A DNA stretch of 64,000 bases from Pseudaeromonas paramecii (GTDB lineage: Bacteria > Pseudomonadota > Gammaproteobacteria > Enterobacterales > Aeromonadaceae): the NCBI RefSeq assembly GCF_039540575.1, contig NZ_BAABFC010000003.1, positions 1 through 64,000 on the forward strand, read 5' to 3'. Of the stretch, positions 1 through 8,736 are shown piece by piece. The position numbers were made by a program, and so were the translations under genes. The stretch's first letter is position 1. Each line of letters begins with the position of its first letter. The notes under the pieces are model-generated. The model was not told the origin of the DNA. It worked only from the letters and a program-made list of their open reading frames with translations, and did no database searches.

Positions 1-32
1 TCGACCCGGTTTCGCCGGCGTCGTGGGATGCG

Positions 33-61
33 CATCTTACTCGCTTCCCGCTTTGAGTCAA
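33..61 (-). promoter_or_regulatory. rRNA-type promoter P2, proximal
   Basis: On the minus strand a -35 element TTGACT (61..56) is followed after 17 bases by AAGATG (or TAAGAT at 16) and then by a GCGC discriminator at 29-34. GC-rich discriminators of this kind are typical of stringently controlled stable-RNA promoters. It lies about 90 bases downstream of a second promoter with the same style and points off the left end. In relatives gmhB is directly followed by an rRNA operon, so this is inferred to be the proximal promoter of an rrn operon whose 16S gene lies outside the window. Confidence 0.7.
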
Positions 62-119
62 GCGCTATTTTCGCACCGCTTTCCTCCGCTGCCGGGCTGC
101 GCCCTGACAACGAGGGCGC

Positions 120-147
120 ATTATAGGGACGCCGCGCCGGCTGGCAA
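120..147 (-). promoter_or_regulatory. rRNA-type promoter P1, distal, with UP-like element
   Basis: Minus strand: TTGCCA (147..142), a 16-base spacer, a perfect TATAAT (125..120) and a GCGCCC discriminator. Immediately upstream (about 150-190) the strand is rich in A and T tracts, as in an UP element that binds the RNA polymerase alpha subunit. Together with the promoter at 33-61 this gives the tandem P1/P2 layout of gammaproteobacterial rRNA operons. The transcript runs off the left edge. Confidence 0.75.
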
Positions 148-210
148 GGGATTTTTGGCGATTTTTAGGAAAAAACACTTATAAATCAGTGGGCACAGCC
201 TAACCACCGC

Positions 211-231
211 TTATTCACAGAGATATCCACA
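211..231 (+). promoter_or_regulatory. Pair of DnaA-box-like 9-mers
   Basis: TTATTCACA at 211-219 fits the DnaA-box consensus TTWTNCACA exactly, and ATATCCACA at 223-231 differs by one base from TTATCCACA. They sit 3 bases apart in the spacer between gmhB and the rRNA promoters. Two short matches can occur by chance, so a function (DnaA titration or regulation of the rrn/gmhB region) is only a suggestion. Confidence 0.35.
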
Positions 232-243
232 GATTCGAGGTTA

Positions 244-804
244 TTAGTCGCCAAGAGCCGGAATCGCCTTGGCAAAAGCCAGCAAATCCTCGTACACCGC
301 CTCCGCCCGCCCTAAGGCTGACTCGTCCAGTGACTGCCCACTCTTCACCAGGGTAGGATGCCCGACACCTGCCGCCATGGCCGCCTGTATATCTGAGAGC
401 TTATCCCCCACCAAGTAGGAGGCCGCCATGTCCAGCTTAAGATGTTTGGCGGCGTCCAACAGCATGCCGGGTGCGGGCTTGCGGCAATCACATTGCTGCC
501 GGTAGGCTTCTACACTGGCCTCGGGATGGTGCGGGCAATAATAGATACCATCCAGATCCACCTCCCGATCCGCCAGTGACCAATCCATCCACTCGGTGAG
601 CTGCATGAATTGATCCTCGGTGAAGTAGCCACGAGCTATGCCGGACTGGTTGGTCACCACCACCAGGCAGTAGCCTTTCTTCTTCAACAGTTGCAATGCT
701 TCAATGGCACCATCGATAAAATGAAAGTCATCCACCTGGCTGACATAGCCGGTGTCCTGATTGATGACGCCATCCCGATCGAGAAAAATCGCTACTTTTG
801 CCAC
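244..804 (-). CDS. gmhB: D-glycero-beta-D-manno-heptose-1,7-bisphosphate 7-phosphatase
   Basis: Cytoplasmic HAD-superfamily phosphatase that removes the 7-phosphate of heptose bisphosphate, a step toward ADP-heptose for the LPS inner core. The 186-residue protein has the nucleophile motif DRDG (Asp9, Asp11) near the N terminus, a TNQSG motif at 51-55, a family-specific zinc loop with CPH at 90-92 and CDC at 105-107, and GDKLSD at 133-138 as the metal-binding acidic motif. Length and motifs are those of GmhB. A TATAAT-like -10 lies on the minus strand at 841..836. Its position beside an rRNA promoter matches the gmhB-rrn order of relatives; hldD, acting later in the same pathway, is at 36.1 kb. 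Confidence 0.95.
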   Translation of the reverse strand: MAKVAIFLDRDGVINQDTGYVSQVDDFHFIDGAIEALQLLKKKGYCLVVVTNQSGIARGYFTEDQFMQLTEWMDWSLADREVDLDGIYYCPHHPEASVEAYRQQCDCRKPAPGMLLDAAKHLKLDMAASYLVGDKLSDIQAAMAAGVGHPTLVKSGQSLDESALGRAEAVYEDLLAFAKAIPALGD

Positions 805-922
805 TGTTATTTCCTATCGCCGTTGAGTTTGCCGCATTATAGGCAAGCCCGATGTGGATGGCTTGTGCTTTACTCCGGCATCGTGGCGGATATCCCGGCT
901 GAGTTCATTGCGTAGGTATGTC

Positions 923-3088
923 ATGTCCCTCTCCTCCTCCCCTCGCGCCTGGCTTGAGCGCCTTGCCACCAGCGGCGAACGTCGTCTGTTGTTGCTCACC
1001 GGCTCGCACGCCTGGTGTCAGGATCGCCTGACCGAGCTGCTGCCATCGAACACGCTCTGGTTGGGTTCCGGCCCGGCGGCCTTTGCGCCGCAAGCCATGG
1101 ACAAGCCGGCACACTGGCTGGGACAGGAATATTCCCATGTGGTACTCAATGGCTTTGACGGTTTACACCCGGATGCCCTGGGTGCCGTAGCCGGTGTCGT
1201 CCGCGCCGGCGGACTGCTCTGTCTGATGATGCCGCCATTGGCCGATTGGCCAAGCTTTGCCGATCCGGATCTGCGCCGCTTTGTGTCTACGCCCACTGAG
1301 ACGGTGCGCTGCCAGGGATTTTTTCTGGCCAGGCTGGCAAGGTTGCTGCAGGCTGGATCTGGACTCTGGCGCTGGGATCAAGCCAGCGGCTGGCATACCG
1401 ATGAGCCCTGGCCTCTGCACCTGGCCCCCTGGTCATGCCACGCGACACTGCAGCCAACCGACGATCAACAGGCCGCCCTGATGGCCCTGCGGCACTGTGC
1501 CGCCGGCCATCCCCATAGACCCCTGCTGATTGCGGCGGACCGTGGGCGCGGCAAATCCACCGTACTGGGCCTGGCTGCCGCACAGCTACTGCAACGGCCT
1601 GGATATCGTGTCCTGCTAACCGCGCCATCACGCAAGGCGACTGAACAGGTGTTCGTGCAATTGCGCCGTCTGTTGCCCGAGGCGCTCGAGCAGGGCGAGC
1701 GAATTGAGTTGGGTAGCAGCCAGCTCACCTTCTATAGTCCCGATGCCCTGCTGGAACAGCAGCCAGAGGCCGATCTGCTGCTGATCGACGAGGCGGCGGC
1801 CATTCCCACCCCGCTGCTGCAGGATTTGCTGCGTCATTATTCCCGCGTGGTCTTTGCAACCACGCTACATGGCTACGAAGGCTCGGGGCAAGGCTTTGCC
1901 CTGCGCATGCAACCTTATTTGGATAGGTATCATCCCGGTTGGCAGCGCTGTCACCTCAGCCAACCGGTGCGCTGGCATACCGACGACCCCCTCGAGCCAC
2001 TGCTCAACCGCTTGCTGCTGCTGGGCCATAGCGAGCCCCCACCGGTTCCCAGTGACGATCCCATTGTCTGGCAACACCTATCCCAAACCCAGCTGGCCAA
2101 CGATGAAGCCCTGTTACGCCAGCTGTTTGGCCTGCTGATCCAGGCCCACTATCAGACCACCCCCAGCGATCTGCGCACCCTGCTGGACAGCCCGGATCTT
2201 ACCATCCACGGCCTGCGCCAAGGTGCGCAGTGGCTCGGTGTTGCCCTGTTATGCGCGGAGGGGCCTATCGAGCCCGAGTTGGCCCAGACCATTCGCCGCG
2301 GCGAGCGCCGTCCACGCGGCCAACTGCTGCCCCAAACCCTGCTGGCCCATGCGGGCATCCAGGAGGCGGCGGATTTTCGCTATGCCCGCATCATGCGCAT
2401 CGCCATCCACCCCACTTGCCAGCGCCAGGGATTGGGCCAGCAGTTGCTGACCGCCCTCACCGACGACTGCCGGCAACAAGGTTACGATCTGCTGGGCGCC
2501 GCTTTCGCCGCCACCCCGGAGCTGCTGCACTTCTGGCGGCGTGCAGGCTGGCAGCCGGTACGCCTCGGCCTATCCCGAGATGCCGCCAGCGGCAGCCACT
2601 CCGCCGTGCTGTTGCAGCCCTTGTCCGCCGCGGCCAGCCAGGTGCTGCCTGACTGGCGTCAGCGCTTCCAGCAGCAGCTACCCCAGTGGCTGGGAGGACC
2701 CTTGCGGGATCTGCCGCCACAGCTGGTGCTGGCATTACTTGACCAAGCGAATGACAGGCGCCCGCTGCAGCCCTGGGAGTGGCAGGATGTGATCGACTGC
2801 GCCCATGGCCATCGCTCGTTGGACCATGCCCTGCCCAGCCTGCAGCGCTGGCTCGATTGCCGGCGTGAGGATTGGCAACGCCTGCCTCAGCAGGAGCAGC
2901 TCCTGTTGGTGGGTCGATTTTGGCAATACCAGAGCTGGTCAGCCCTGGGGCGCCTAAGCCAGCTTCCCGGACAGAAAGCCCTGCAACAGGCCATACGCAG
3001 CAGTCTGCGCAAGGCCGGAGTACCGGAGCGCCTCACCGAGGATTTTTTGTCACAAAGCGTGCCAGTCAGACCGGCTGACACAGTTTGA
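923..3088 (+). CDS. tmcA: tRNA(Met) cytidine acetyltransferase TmcA
   Basis: Makes N4-acetylcytidine at the wobble position of elongator tRNA-Met using acetyl-CoA and ATP. The 721-residue protein has an N-terminal DUF1726-like part, an RNA-helicase-like module with Walker A ADRGRGKST (205-213) and Walker B LLIDEAAA (about 286-293), a GNAT acetyltransferase with the acetyl-CoA loop RQGLGQ (501-506) after RIMRIAIHP, and a C-terminal tRNA-binding tail. The reading frame is open from 854, but the start at 923 begins directly with the family-like N terminus MSLSSSPRAWLERL; the Shine-Dalgarno sequence there is weak. E. coli TmcA is about 670 residues, so this copy is slightly long. Divergent from gmhB. 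Confidence 0.93.
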   Translation: MSLSSSPRAWLERLATSGERRLLLLTGSHAWCQDRLTELLPSNTLWLGSGPAAFAPQAMDKPAHWLGQEYSHVVLNGFDGLHPDALGAVAGVVRAGGLLCLMMPPLADWPSFADPDLRRFVSTPTETVRCQGFFLARLARLLQAGSGLWRWDQASGWHTDEPWPLHLAPWSCHATLQPTDDQQAALMALRHCAAGHPHRPLLIAADRGRGKSTVLGLAAAQLLQRPGYRVLLTAPSRKATEQVFVQLRRLLPEALEQGERIELGSSQLTFYSPDALLEQQPEADLLLIDEAAAIPTPLLQDLLRHYSRVVFATTLHGYEGSGQGFALRMQPYLDRYHPGWQRCHLSQPVRWHTDDPLEPLLNRLLLLGHSEPPPVPSDDPIVWQHLSQTQLANDEALLRQLFGLLIQAHYQTTPSDLRTLLDSPDLTIHGLRQGAQWLGVALLCAEGPIEPELAQTIRRGERRPRGQLLPQTLLAHAGIQEAADFRYARIMRIAIHPTCQRQGLGQQLLTALTDDCRQQGYDLLGAAFAATPELLHFWRRAGWQPVRLGLSRDAASGSHSAVLLQPLSAAASQVLPDWRQRFQQQLPQWLGGPLRDLPPQLVLALLDQANDRRPLQPWEWQDVIDCAHGHRSLDHALPSLQRWLDCRREDWQRLPQQEQLLLVGRFWQYQSWSALGRLSQLPGQKALQQAIRSSLRKAGVPERLTEDFLSQSVPVRPADTV

Positions 3089-3144
3089 CACACCTTGGCC
3101 ACCGCGCTTTTTTATACTCAGGCCATCCGTTCAGTGAGGAACCT

Positions 3145-3864
3145 ATGGAACCAAGCTTGCCCCATATCCTGGTGGTGGATGATCATGCCGACATCCGCGA
3201 TCTGTTGAAGCGATTTCTTGAAACCCACGGTTTCCGGGTGACCTGTGCCCGGGATGGCAAGGAGATGAAGCGCCAGCTGGAGAGTGGCAGCTACCAACTG
3301 ATGGTGCTGGATCTGATGTTGCCCGGTGAAGATGGCCTCTCGCTGTGCCGCGGCGTGCGCGCCACCTCCAACCTGCCCATCGTCATGCTGACTGCCATGG
3401 GTGAGGAGATGGACAAGATCATCGGCCTGGAGATGGGCGCCGACGACTATCTGGCCAAGCCCTTCAACCCCCGTGAGCTGCTGGCGCGGATCCGGGCCGT
3501 GCTGCGCCGCACCCAGGGCCAGGAGATGGCCGAGCCCCAGGCGACCCAGCAACTGCATTTTGCCCACTGGACCCTGGATCAGGCCCGTCGGGAACTGGTG
3601 GATGAGAACGGCGTGACCATCAGCCTCTCCACCGCCGAATTTGACCTGCTCAAGGTGTTCGTCGAGCGCCCCCAACGGGTGCTGAGCCGGGATCAGCTGC
3701 TGGATCTGGCCCGCGGTCGGGAGGCCCAGGCCTTCGACCGGGCCATTGATACCCTGGTGAGCCGGCTGCGCCGCAAGCTGGAGCGGGATCCCAAGAATCC
3801 GGAACTGATCAAGACCATTTGGGGCGGCGGCTACCTGTTTGCCGCCGAGGTGCAGCATGATTAG
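3145..3864 (+). CDS. OmpR-family response regulator
   Basis: Cytoplasmic DNA-binding response regulator of 239 residues, the same length as E. coli OmpR. The receiver domain has the acidic pair Asp12-Asp13, phosphoacceptor Asp56 in VLDLMLPGEDG, and Lys105 in AKPFNPRELLARIRAVLRR, a stretch nearly identical to OmpR. The C-terminal half is an OmpR/PhoB winged helix with LARGRE and IDTLVSRLRRKLE. The start at 3145 follows GAGGA at about 3136-3140. The stop overlaps the start of the sensor kinase by 8 bases, so the two are translationally coupled. A TATACT -10 at 3113-3118 is visible; TTGACA at 3085-3090 is 22 bases away, too far for a normal spacer. Orthology to OmpR itself, rather than an AmgR-like paralogue, is not proven. 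Confidence 0.9.
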   Translation: MEPSLPHILVVDDHADIRDLLKRFLETHGFRVTCARDGKEMKRQLESGSYQLMVLDLMLPGEDGLSLCRGVRATSNLPIVMLTAMGEEMDKIIGLEMGADDYLAKPFNPRELLARIRAVLRRTQGQEMAEPQATQQLHFAHWTLDQARRELVDENGVTISLSTAEFDLLKVFVERPQRVLSRDQLLDLARGREAQAFDRAIDTLVSRLRRKLERDPKNPELIKTIWGGGYLFAAEVQHD

Positions 3865-5227
3865 TCGCTGGCTGCCGCGCCACATCAGCACCCAGCTGCT
3901 GCTCATCACCCTATGCGGCCTGGTGCTGGTGCAGCTGCTGAGCCTGCAGGTCTATCGCCTGGAGCGCAGCGATACCCTGAGCCTGGTGAGCAGCCGACAT
4001 GCCATGCTGCAGCTGGCCGCCGTGGTGAACCTGCTGAACACGGCGCCCCCCGGACAGAGCGAGCAAATCCTGCGCGCCAGTCGCAGCGAAACCCTGATGC
4101 TGCGCCTCAAGACGACGGCCTGGACACCGCCCCAGCGGGATCCTCTGTTCGAAGCCAGACTCACCCGTCTGCTGGATGTCCCCACCGACATCCGCATCAG
4201 TGCCGAGCTGCTGGATCCCTCCCAACTGCCACCGCCACCGGACGGACATGCCCCCTGGATGGAGCGCGGGCGCGGTCGCATGATGGCGCTGCGGGACGCC
4301 CGCCTGTACGGCAGCATCCAGCTGGCCAATGGCCAGTGGCTGCTGTTCAGCACCTTCCAGGATAAGGAACCGCCCGCCTGGTCGCCCCGTCACCTGCTCA
4401 GCCTCATGTTGGTGGGAGGGCTGATAGGACTGCTGCTCATCTGGCTCATCCGCCGCATCACCCGTCCCCTAAAGCAACTGGCCCGTCAAGCCGAGCAGTT
4501 TGGTCGAGGTGAGCGCCTGCCCCCGTTGACCGAATCTGGCCCAGACGAGGTCAGGGAGACCCTGGCCGCCTTCAACCGGATGCAATCCCGGCTCGATCGC
4601 TTCGTCCAGGATCGCACTCAGATGCTGGCCGCCATCTCCCACGATCTGCGCACCCCTCTCACCAGCCTGCAGCTGCGCTGCGAATTCTTGCCCGAAGGGG
4701 AAGACAGGCAGCGCATGCTGCAGACCCTGGGACAGATGGAGCAGATGATCCGGGCCACCCTGCACTTTGCCCAGGAGGATCAGCAGCAGACGCCCCGTCG
4801 GGACGTGGATCTGGTCAGCCTGCTGCACAGTCTGTGTGACGATTATGAGGATGCCGGCCAGGCGGTCAGCTGTCAGACGGAAGGCAAGCTGGTGTATACC
4901 TGCCATCCGGAGAGCCTGCGGCGAGCGGTGCAAAACCTGGTGGACAACGCCCTCAAGTATGCCGGCAGCGCCGAAGTGCGTCTGGCCAGCAGCGATCGCA
5001 GTATACAAATCCGGGTACAAGACGATGGTCCCGGCATCCCGGAGGATCAGCTGGAACAGGTGTTCAAGCCATTCGTGCGGGGCGATACGGCTCGCAACAC
5101 CGAAGACGGCAGTATGGGATTGGGGCTGTCCATCGCCCGCACCCTGGTGCATCAGCACGGCGGCGAGTTGCAATTGCGCAATCGCGCCGAGGGCGGTCTG
5201 GAGGCCTGTCTGCATCTCCCGCGCTGA
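3857..5227 (+). CDS. EnvZ-like membrane sensor histidine kinase
   Basis: Inner-membrane sensor kinase of 456 residues, partner of the regulator it overlaps by 8 bases. Visible in order: transmembrane helix about 13-31, a periplasmic domain of about 150 residues, transmembrane helix about 181-198, a HAMP linker starting RRITRPLKQLARQ, a HisKA domain with the phosphorylated His262 in AISHDLRTPLTSL, and a HATPase domain with N box NLVDNALKYAG, G1 DDGPGIP and G2 MGLGLSIA. The layout is that of EnvZ/AmgS kinases. The periplasmic region gives no obvious clue to the stimulus. A strong terminator follows at 5246. Confidence 0.9.
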   Translation: MISRWLPRHISTQLLLITLCGLVLVQLLSLQVYRLERSDTLSLVSSRHAMLQLAAVVNLLNTAPPGQSEQILRASRSETLMLRLKTTAWTPPQRDPLFEARLTRLLDVPTDIRISAELLDPSQLPPPPDGHAPWMERGRGRMMALRDARLYGSIQLANGQWLLFSTFQDKEPPAWSPRHLLSLMLVGGLIGLLLIWLIRRITRPLKQLARQAEQFGRGERLPPLTESGPDEVRETLAAFNRMQSRLDRFVQDRTQMLAAISHDLRTPLTSLQLRCEFLPEGEDRQRMLQTLGQMEQMIRATLHFAQEDQQQTPRRDVDLVSLLHSLCDDYEDAGQAVSCQTEGKLVYTCHPESLRRAVQNLVDNALKYAGSAEVRLASSDRSIQIRVQDDGPGIPEDQLEQVFKPFVRGDTARNTEDGSMGLGLSIARTLVHQHGGELQLRNRAEGGLEACLHLPR

Positions 5228-5245
5228 TCCGTCTGCGAACAAAAA

Positions 5246-5273
5246 AAAAGCGCGGCCGCATGGCCGCGCTTTT
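5246..5273. terminator. Bidirectional intrinsic terminator after the two-component operon
   Basis: Stem AAAAGCGCGGCC (5246-5257), loop GCAT, and its exact complement at 5262-5273, flanked by an A run upstream and T run downstream. It ends the kinase transcript. The following 190 bases up to the amylase terminator contain no gene or RNA that I can recognise. Confidence 0.85.
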
Positions 5274-5465
5274 GATCTTATTTGGCGTTGTTCAAGCTGT
5301 CCTGCCTCATGACCACAGCGGGAAAGGGCCATGGCGCAGGGGGCCCGGCATCATAGTCGGGGTCAGCAAAACCAGACCGTGACAGGCTTCCCAAAAACAC
5401 TGGCTAAACAATCAATTACATGAGTATAAAGCCAAAAAGGAGAGCCGCCTCACAGGGGTAAAAAC

Positions 5466-5491
5466 AAAGGCCCGCCAAAAAGCGGGCCTTT
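5466..5491 (-). terminator. Terminator of the alpha-amylase gene
   Basis: Stem AAAGGCCCGC (5466-5475) and complement at 5482-5491 with a short loop. Read on the minus strand it is followed by GTTTT, just past the stop codon of the amylase gene. Confidence 0.75.
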
Positions 5492-5507
5492 AGCCAAGGC
5501 GTTGGAC

Positions 5508-7196
5508 TTAGTTGATCTGGTAGAAGACGCCGCTGTAGGCCGGTACCGTGATGGTGTAGTTACCATCGCTGGTGCTGATGCTGTCGCTGCTGTCCAGCAG
5601 GTTATCCAGGGTGCCGCTCGCATCCAGTACCGAGGCGCTCAGGGTCACCACCGCATCCTTGGCTTGGGTATTCAGCAGATACAGGATCTGGTCACCGCCA
5701 TTGCCCTTGCGGGCAACAAAGACATTGTCATCGTCCGAGATGCGGGTCAGGGTGCCCTGGGCCAAGGCCGGGTGAGCGTCCCGCAGATCCATCAAGGACT
5801 TCAGGTAGGCCTTCAGATCGCTTTGATTGGAAGAGAGGGTGTCACCGGTGACACCAGGCACCTTGCCATCGGTGCGGGCCACGTGGTCATCACACAGCCC
5901 TTGGCTGGCGCAGTTGGTGGTCACCTGGGCGGCAAAACCATCCAGCTGATCGCCGATCTCTTCGCCGTAATAGAAGGTCATGGGGCCGGAGGTGGCGGCC
6001 ATGAAGCTGAAGGTAGCCTTGTGGCGCAGCCAGTATTCGTCGCCACTGCCGCGACCGGTGCGTTGCAGTAGATCGCCAAGTCGCGGAATGTCATGGTTAC
6101 CGATAAACAGGTTCGGCATGGCAAAGTCCGGATAGGCAGAACCATCGTTCCAGCTGGCGTACAATGCGGAAGCATTGCCATTGCTGCTGGCACTGGTCTC
6201 AGAGCCGATTGCCTGCATCAGACCATAGTGCAGCGGGAAATCAAACGCCGACTGCAAGCCTGGGTTGGAGGCGGTACCATACACCTTGCTGACAAAGTTG
6301 TTTTGATTGCCGTCCCATACCTCGCCCACCATGTAACCCAGGGTGCCCCAGGTCTCACCGTTGGCCTTGCGATCCGCAGCAGCCGTCTCCACAGTGTCAC
6401 GAATCTCTTCCCAGGCACTGATAGGCACCTGATAGGCCTGATCCAGACGCCAACCGTCGATACCAAACTCGGTCACATAATAACCGGCTACCGCTTTGAA
6501 GAAGGCCAAGGTATCCGGATCGGAATAATCAAAACAGATGGTGGTGTCGCTCTCGACACAGGTATCGTGGGCATTAGCCACCGAGGTGGCTGTCACAGGT
6601 GCCGCCAGGCCACTCAGGCTGGCCGGCACATTGTCCATGGTCACACCGATGCCACTGGCATGGCCAAAAACCCCGTCCAGGAACACATACAGGCCCTTGG
6701 TGTGGGCCGCATCCACCAGCTCCTTGAGCTTGGCGTTGTCACCGAACATGGGATCCACGGTGAAATAGTCACAAGCGTAGTAGCCGGAGGCCTCCAGCTT
6801 GGCATCGTTGCTCTGCCCCTTGCAGGAGTTGAAGATCGGGGTCAGCCAGATGGCATTGACACCCGTGCTCTTGATGTAGTCCAGGCTGTCGATGATGCCC
6901 TGCAGGTCACCCTTGTGCTCGGACGGACCATAGCCGGTGTTGTAGTTGATGCTGTCGTCGCCGTTGACATAGGCCTCCACCATGATCTGATACATGCGCA
7001 GATCACAGGCGGCCACGTCAGCCCCCTGGTTACAGGTCATACGGCTGTCGGCGGTATGGGCACTGCTGCTGATAGTCACGGTATAGGTGCTGTCATCAAC
7101 GGGGGGTTTCTCGTCACCGCCACCACCACCACAGGCGGTCAGCGCCAACGCCATTGCCACAGAAATCGCCGAACGGCGCCAAAAATGCTGGTTCAT
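5508..7196 (-). CDS. GH13 alpha-amylase, surface or periplasmic lipoprotein
   Basis: Predicted endo-acting amylase that cuts alpha-1,4-glucans. The 562-residue protein starts with a lipoprotein signal (lipobox LTAC, Cys22) followed by a five-glycine tether, so it is probably anchored in the outer membrane. All four GH13 signature regions are present: Asp174 and His179 in DGVFGH, Arg250 and nucleophile Asp252 in GWRLDQA, acid/base Glu292 in GEVW, and transition-state Asp369 in IGNHD. The residue after Cys22 is Gly, not Asp, so it lacks the classical inner-membrane retention signal. No maltose operon, MalT box or CRP site was found nearby. Single gene with its own terminator. Confidence 0.88.
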   Translation of the reverse strand: MNQHFWRRSAISVAMALALTACGGGGGDEKPPVDDSTYTVTISSSAHTADSRMTCNQGADVAACDLRMYQIMVEAYVNGDDSINYNTGYGPSEHKGDLQGIIDSLDYIKSTGVNAIWLTPIFNSCKGQSNDAKLEASGYYACDYFTVDPMFGDNAKLKELVDAAHTKGLYVFLDGVFGHASGIGVTMDNVPASLSGLAAPVTATSVANAHDTCVESDTTICFDYSDPDTLAFFKAVAGYYVTEFGIDGWRLDQAYQVPISAWEEIRDTVETAAADRKANGETWGTLGYMVGEVWDGNQNNFVSKVYGTASNPGLQSAFDFPLHYGLMQAIGSETSASSNGNASALYASWNDGSAYPDFAMPNLFIGNHDIPRLGDLLQRTGRGSGDEYWLRHKATFSFMAATSGPMTFYYGEEIGDQLDGFAAQVTTNCASQGLCDDHVARTDGKVPGVTGDTLSSNQSDLKAYLKSLMDLRDAHPALAQGTLTRISDDDNVFVARKGNGGDQILYLLNTQAKDAVVTLSASVLDASGTLDNLLDSSDSISTSDGNYTITVPAYSGVFYQIN

Positions 7197-7350
7197 TCAC
7201 TTACCCTTATGCGTTATTTCCTTCGTTGGCGGCCATGATACGGACTGCGCCCCCCATCAAGCCGTGATCCTTTTCTCACTAACATTCATGGTAAATGCAT
7301 GACAGCGTTTTCTTTTTTCAGCCTGGTTCGGAATGACACCAACACCTCAC

Positions 7351-7379
7351 TTTACATCCCAGACCCGCCGGCATAGATT
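7351..7379 (+). promoter_or_regulatory. Sigma-70 promoter of the sulfhydrylase gene
   Basis: TTTACA (7351-7356), 17-base spacer and TAGATT (7374-7379), about 35 bases ahead of the start codon. Just downstream, GCCGTCTATC loosely resembles a MetJ half-site (AGACGTCT), but the match is too weak to call an operator. Confidence 0.55.
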
Positions 7380-7414
7380 GGCCGTCTATCCATCCAAAGC
7401 ACAAGGACGAGACG

Positions 7415-8683
7415 ATGAAAGACGCCACCCTGGCCCTGCATCACGGCTTTCAGAATGACCCTACCACCAAGGCCGTGGCCGTGCCCATCTACCAGACCGT
7501 CGCCTACGAGTTCGACAATGCCCAGCACGGCGCCGATCTGTTCAACCTGGCGGTGCCCGGCAACATCTACACCCGTATCATGAACCCGACCAACGACGTG
7601 CTGGAGCAACGGCTGGCCGCATTGGAAGGGGGCCTCGCCGCCCTGGTGGTCTCCGCCGGCAGCGCCGCCATCAACTATGCCATCCAGACCCTGGCGCAAG
7701 CCGGCGACAACATAGTCTCCACCCCCCAGCTGTACGGCGGCACCTACACCCTGTTCGCCCACATGCTGCCCAGCTTCGGCGTCGAGGTGCGCTTCGCCAA
7801 GGATGACTCGCCCGCAGCCATCGCTGAGCTCATCGACGACAAGACCAAGGCGGTGTACTGCGAGAGCATCGGCAACCCGGCAGGCAACATAGTCGACATC
7901 CAGGGGCTGGCGGATGTGGCCCACGCCCGGGGTGTGCCCCTGATGGTGGACAACACGGTCGCCACCCCCATACTGTGCAAGCCCATCGCCTTCGGTGCCG
8001 ATATCGTGGTGCACTCCATCACCAAGTACGTAGGCGGCCATGGCAACTCCTTGGGCGGCGTCATCGTCGACTCCGGCAAGTTCGACTGGGCGGCCAATGC
8101 CACGCGCTTCCCCTGCCTGAACCGACCCGAACCCTCCTACCATGGGGTGGTCTACACCGAGACCTTCGGCCCGGCCGCCTTCATCGCCCGCGCCCGCACC
8201 GTGCCGCTGCGCAACACCGGAGCCGCCCTCTCCCCCATGAACGCCTTCTTGCTGCTGCAGGGGCTCGAAACCCTGGCGCTGCGCATGGAGCGCCACACCG
8301 AGAACGCCCTCAAGGTGGCTCACTACCTGCAAGATCACCCCAAGGTGGCCTGGGTCAGCTACGCCGGCCTGCCGGATCACCCGCACCATGCCCTGGCGCA
8401 GAAATACATGGGCGGTCTGCCGTCGGCCATTCTCTCCTTCGGTCTCAAGGACGGCTATGACGCCGGGGTGCGCTTCTATGACGCCCTCAAGATCTTCAAG
8501 CGGCTGGTGAACATCGGCGACGCCAAGTCCCTGGCCTGCCACCCGGCCTCCACTACCCACCGCCAGCTCACCGAGGCGGAGCAGGCCAAGGCCGGGGTCA
8601 AGCCGGAGATGATCCGTCTGTCCATCGGCATCGAAGCCATCGAGGATCTGCTGGCGGATCTGGATCAGGCCCTCAACGCCTGA
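7415..8683 (+). CDS. metY: O-acetylhomoserine (or O-acetylserine) sulfhydrylase
   Basis: Cytoplasmic PLP-dependent enzyme that condenses O-acetylhomoserine with sulfide to homocysteine, a direct-sulfhydrylation route to methionine. The 422-residue length fits MetY, longer than MetB/MetC. The PLP lysine is Lys204 in HSITKYVGGHG; the cofactor-binding Asp-Asn pair VDNTVATP is at about 178-185, and GGLAALVVSAGSAA marks the family. The start follows AAGGACGAG. It is monocistronic, with its own promoter and a terminator at 8711. The related cystathionine gamma-synthase family is possible but the C-terminal ASTTHRQLTEAE region favours the sulfhydrylase. Confidence 0.88.
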   Translation: MKDATLALHHGFQNDPTTKAVAVPIYQTVAYEFDNAQHGADLFNLAVPGNIYTRIMNPTNDVLEQRLAALEGGLAALVVSAGSAAINYAIQTLAQAGDNIVSTPQLYGGTYTLFAHMLPSFGVEVRFAKDDSPAAIAELIDDKTKAVYCESIGNPAGNIVDIQGLADVAHARGVPLMVDNTVATPILCKPIAFGADIVVHSITKYVGGHGNSLGGVIVDSGKFDWAANATRFPCLNRPEPSYHGVVYTETFGPAAFIARARTVPLRNTGAALSPMNAFLLLQGLETLALRMERHTENALKVAHYLQDHPKVAWVSYAGLPDHPHHALAQKYMGGLPSAILSFGLKDGYDAGVRFYDALKIFKRLVNIGDAKSLACHPASTTHRQLTEAEQAKAGVKPEMIRLSIGIEAIEDLLADLDQALNA

Positions 8684-8710
8684 GCCCAGTACTCGGCGCA
8701 CGGAAAAACC

Positions 8711-8732
8711 AACGGCACCCTAGGGTGCCGTT
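8711..8732. terminator. Stem-loop terminator after metY
   Basis: AACGGCACCC and its complement GGGTGCCGTT separated by two bases, followed on the plus strand by a short mixed T tract. It also overlaps the 3' side of the convergent glycosyltransferase gene and probably serves both. Confidence 0.6.
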
Positions 8733-8736
8733 GTTG

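Noticed and set aside
3085..3118. TTGACA/TATACT as a promoter for the response regulator
   Set aside because: The 22-base spacer is outside the working range; only the -10 is noted.
7197..7350. MalT or CRP site upstream of the amylase gene
   Set aside because: GTGA and TCAC halves occur but with 8 rather than 6 bases between, and no GGGGATGAGG-like box.
7374..7396. MetJ operator upstream of metY
   Set aside because: Only one loose half-site; the 8-base repeats of a MetJ box are not present.
7352..8701. 449-codon minus-strand frame opposite metY
   Set aside because: The PLP enzyme on the plus strand is unmistakable; the antisense product has no motif.
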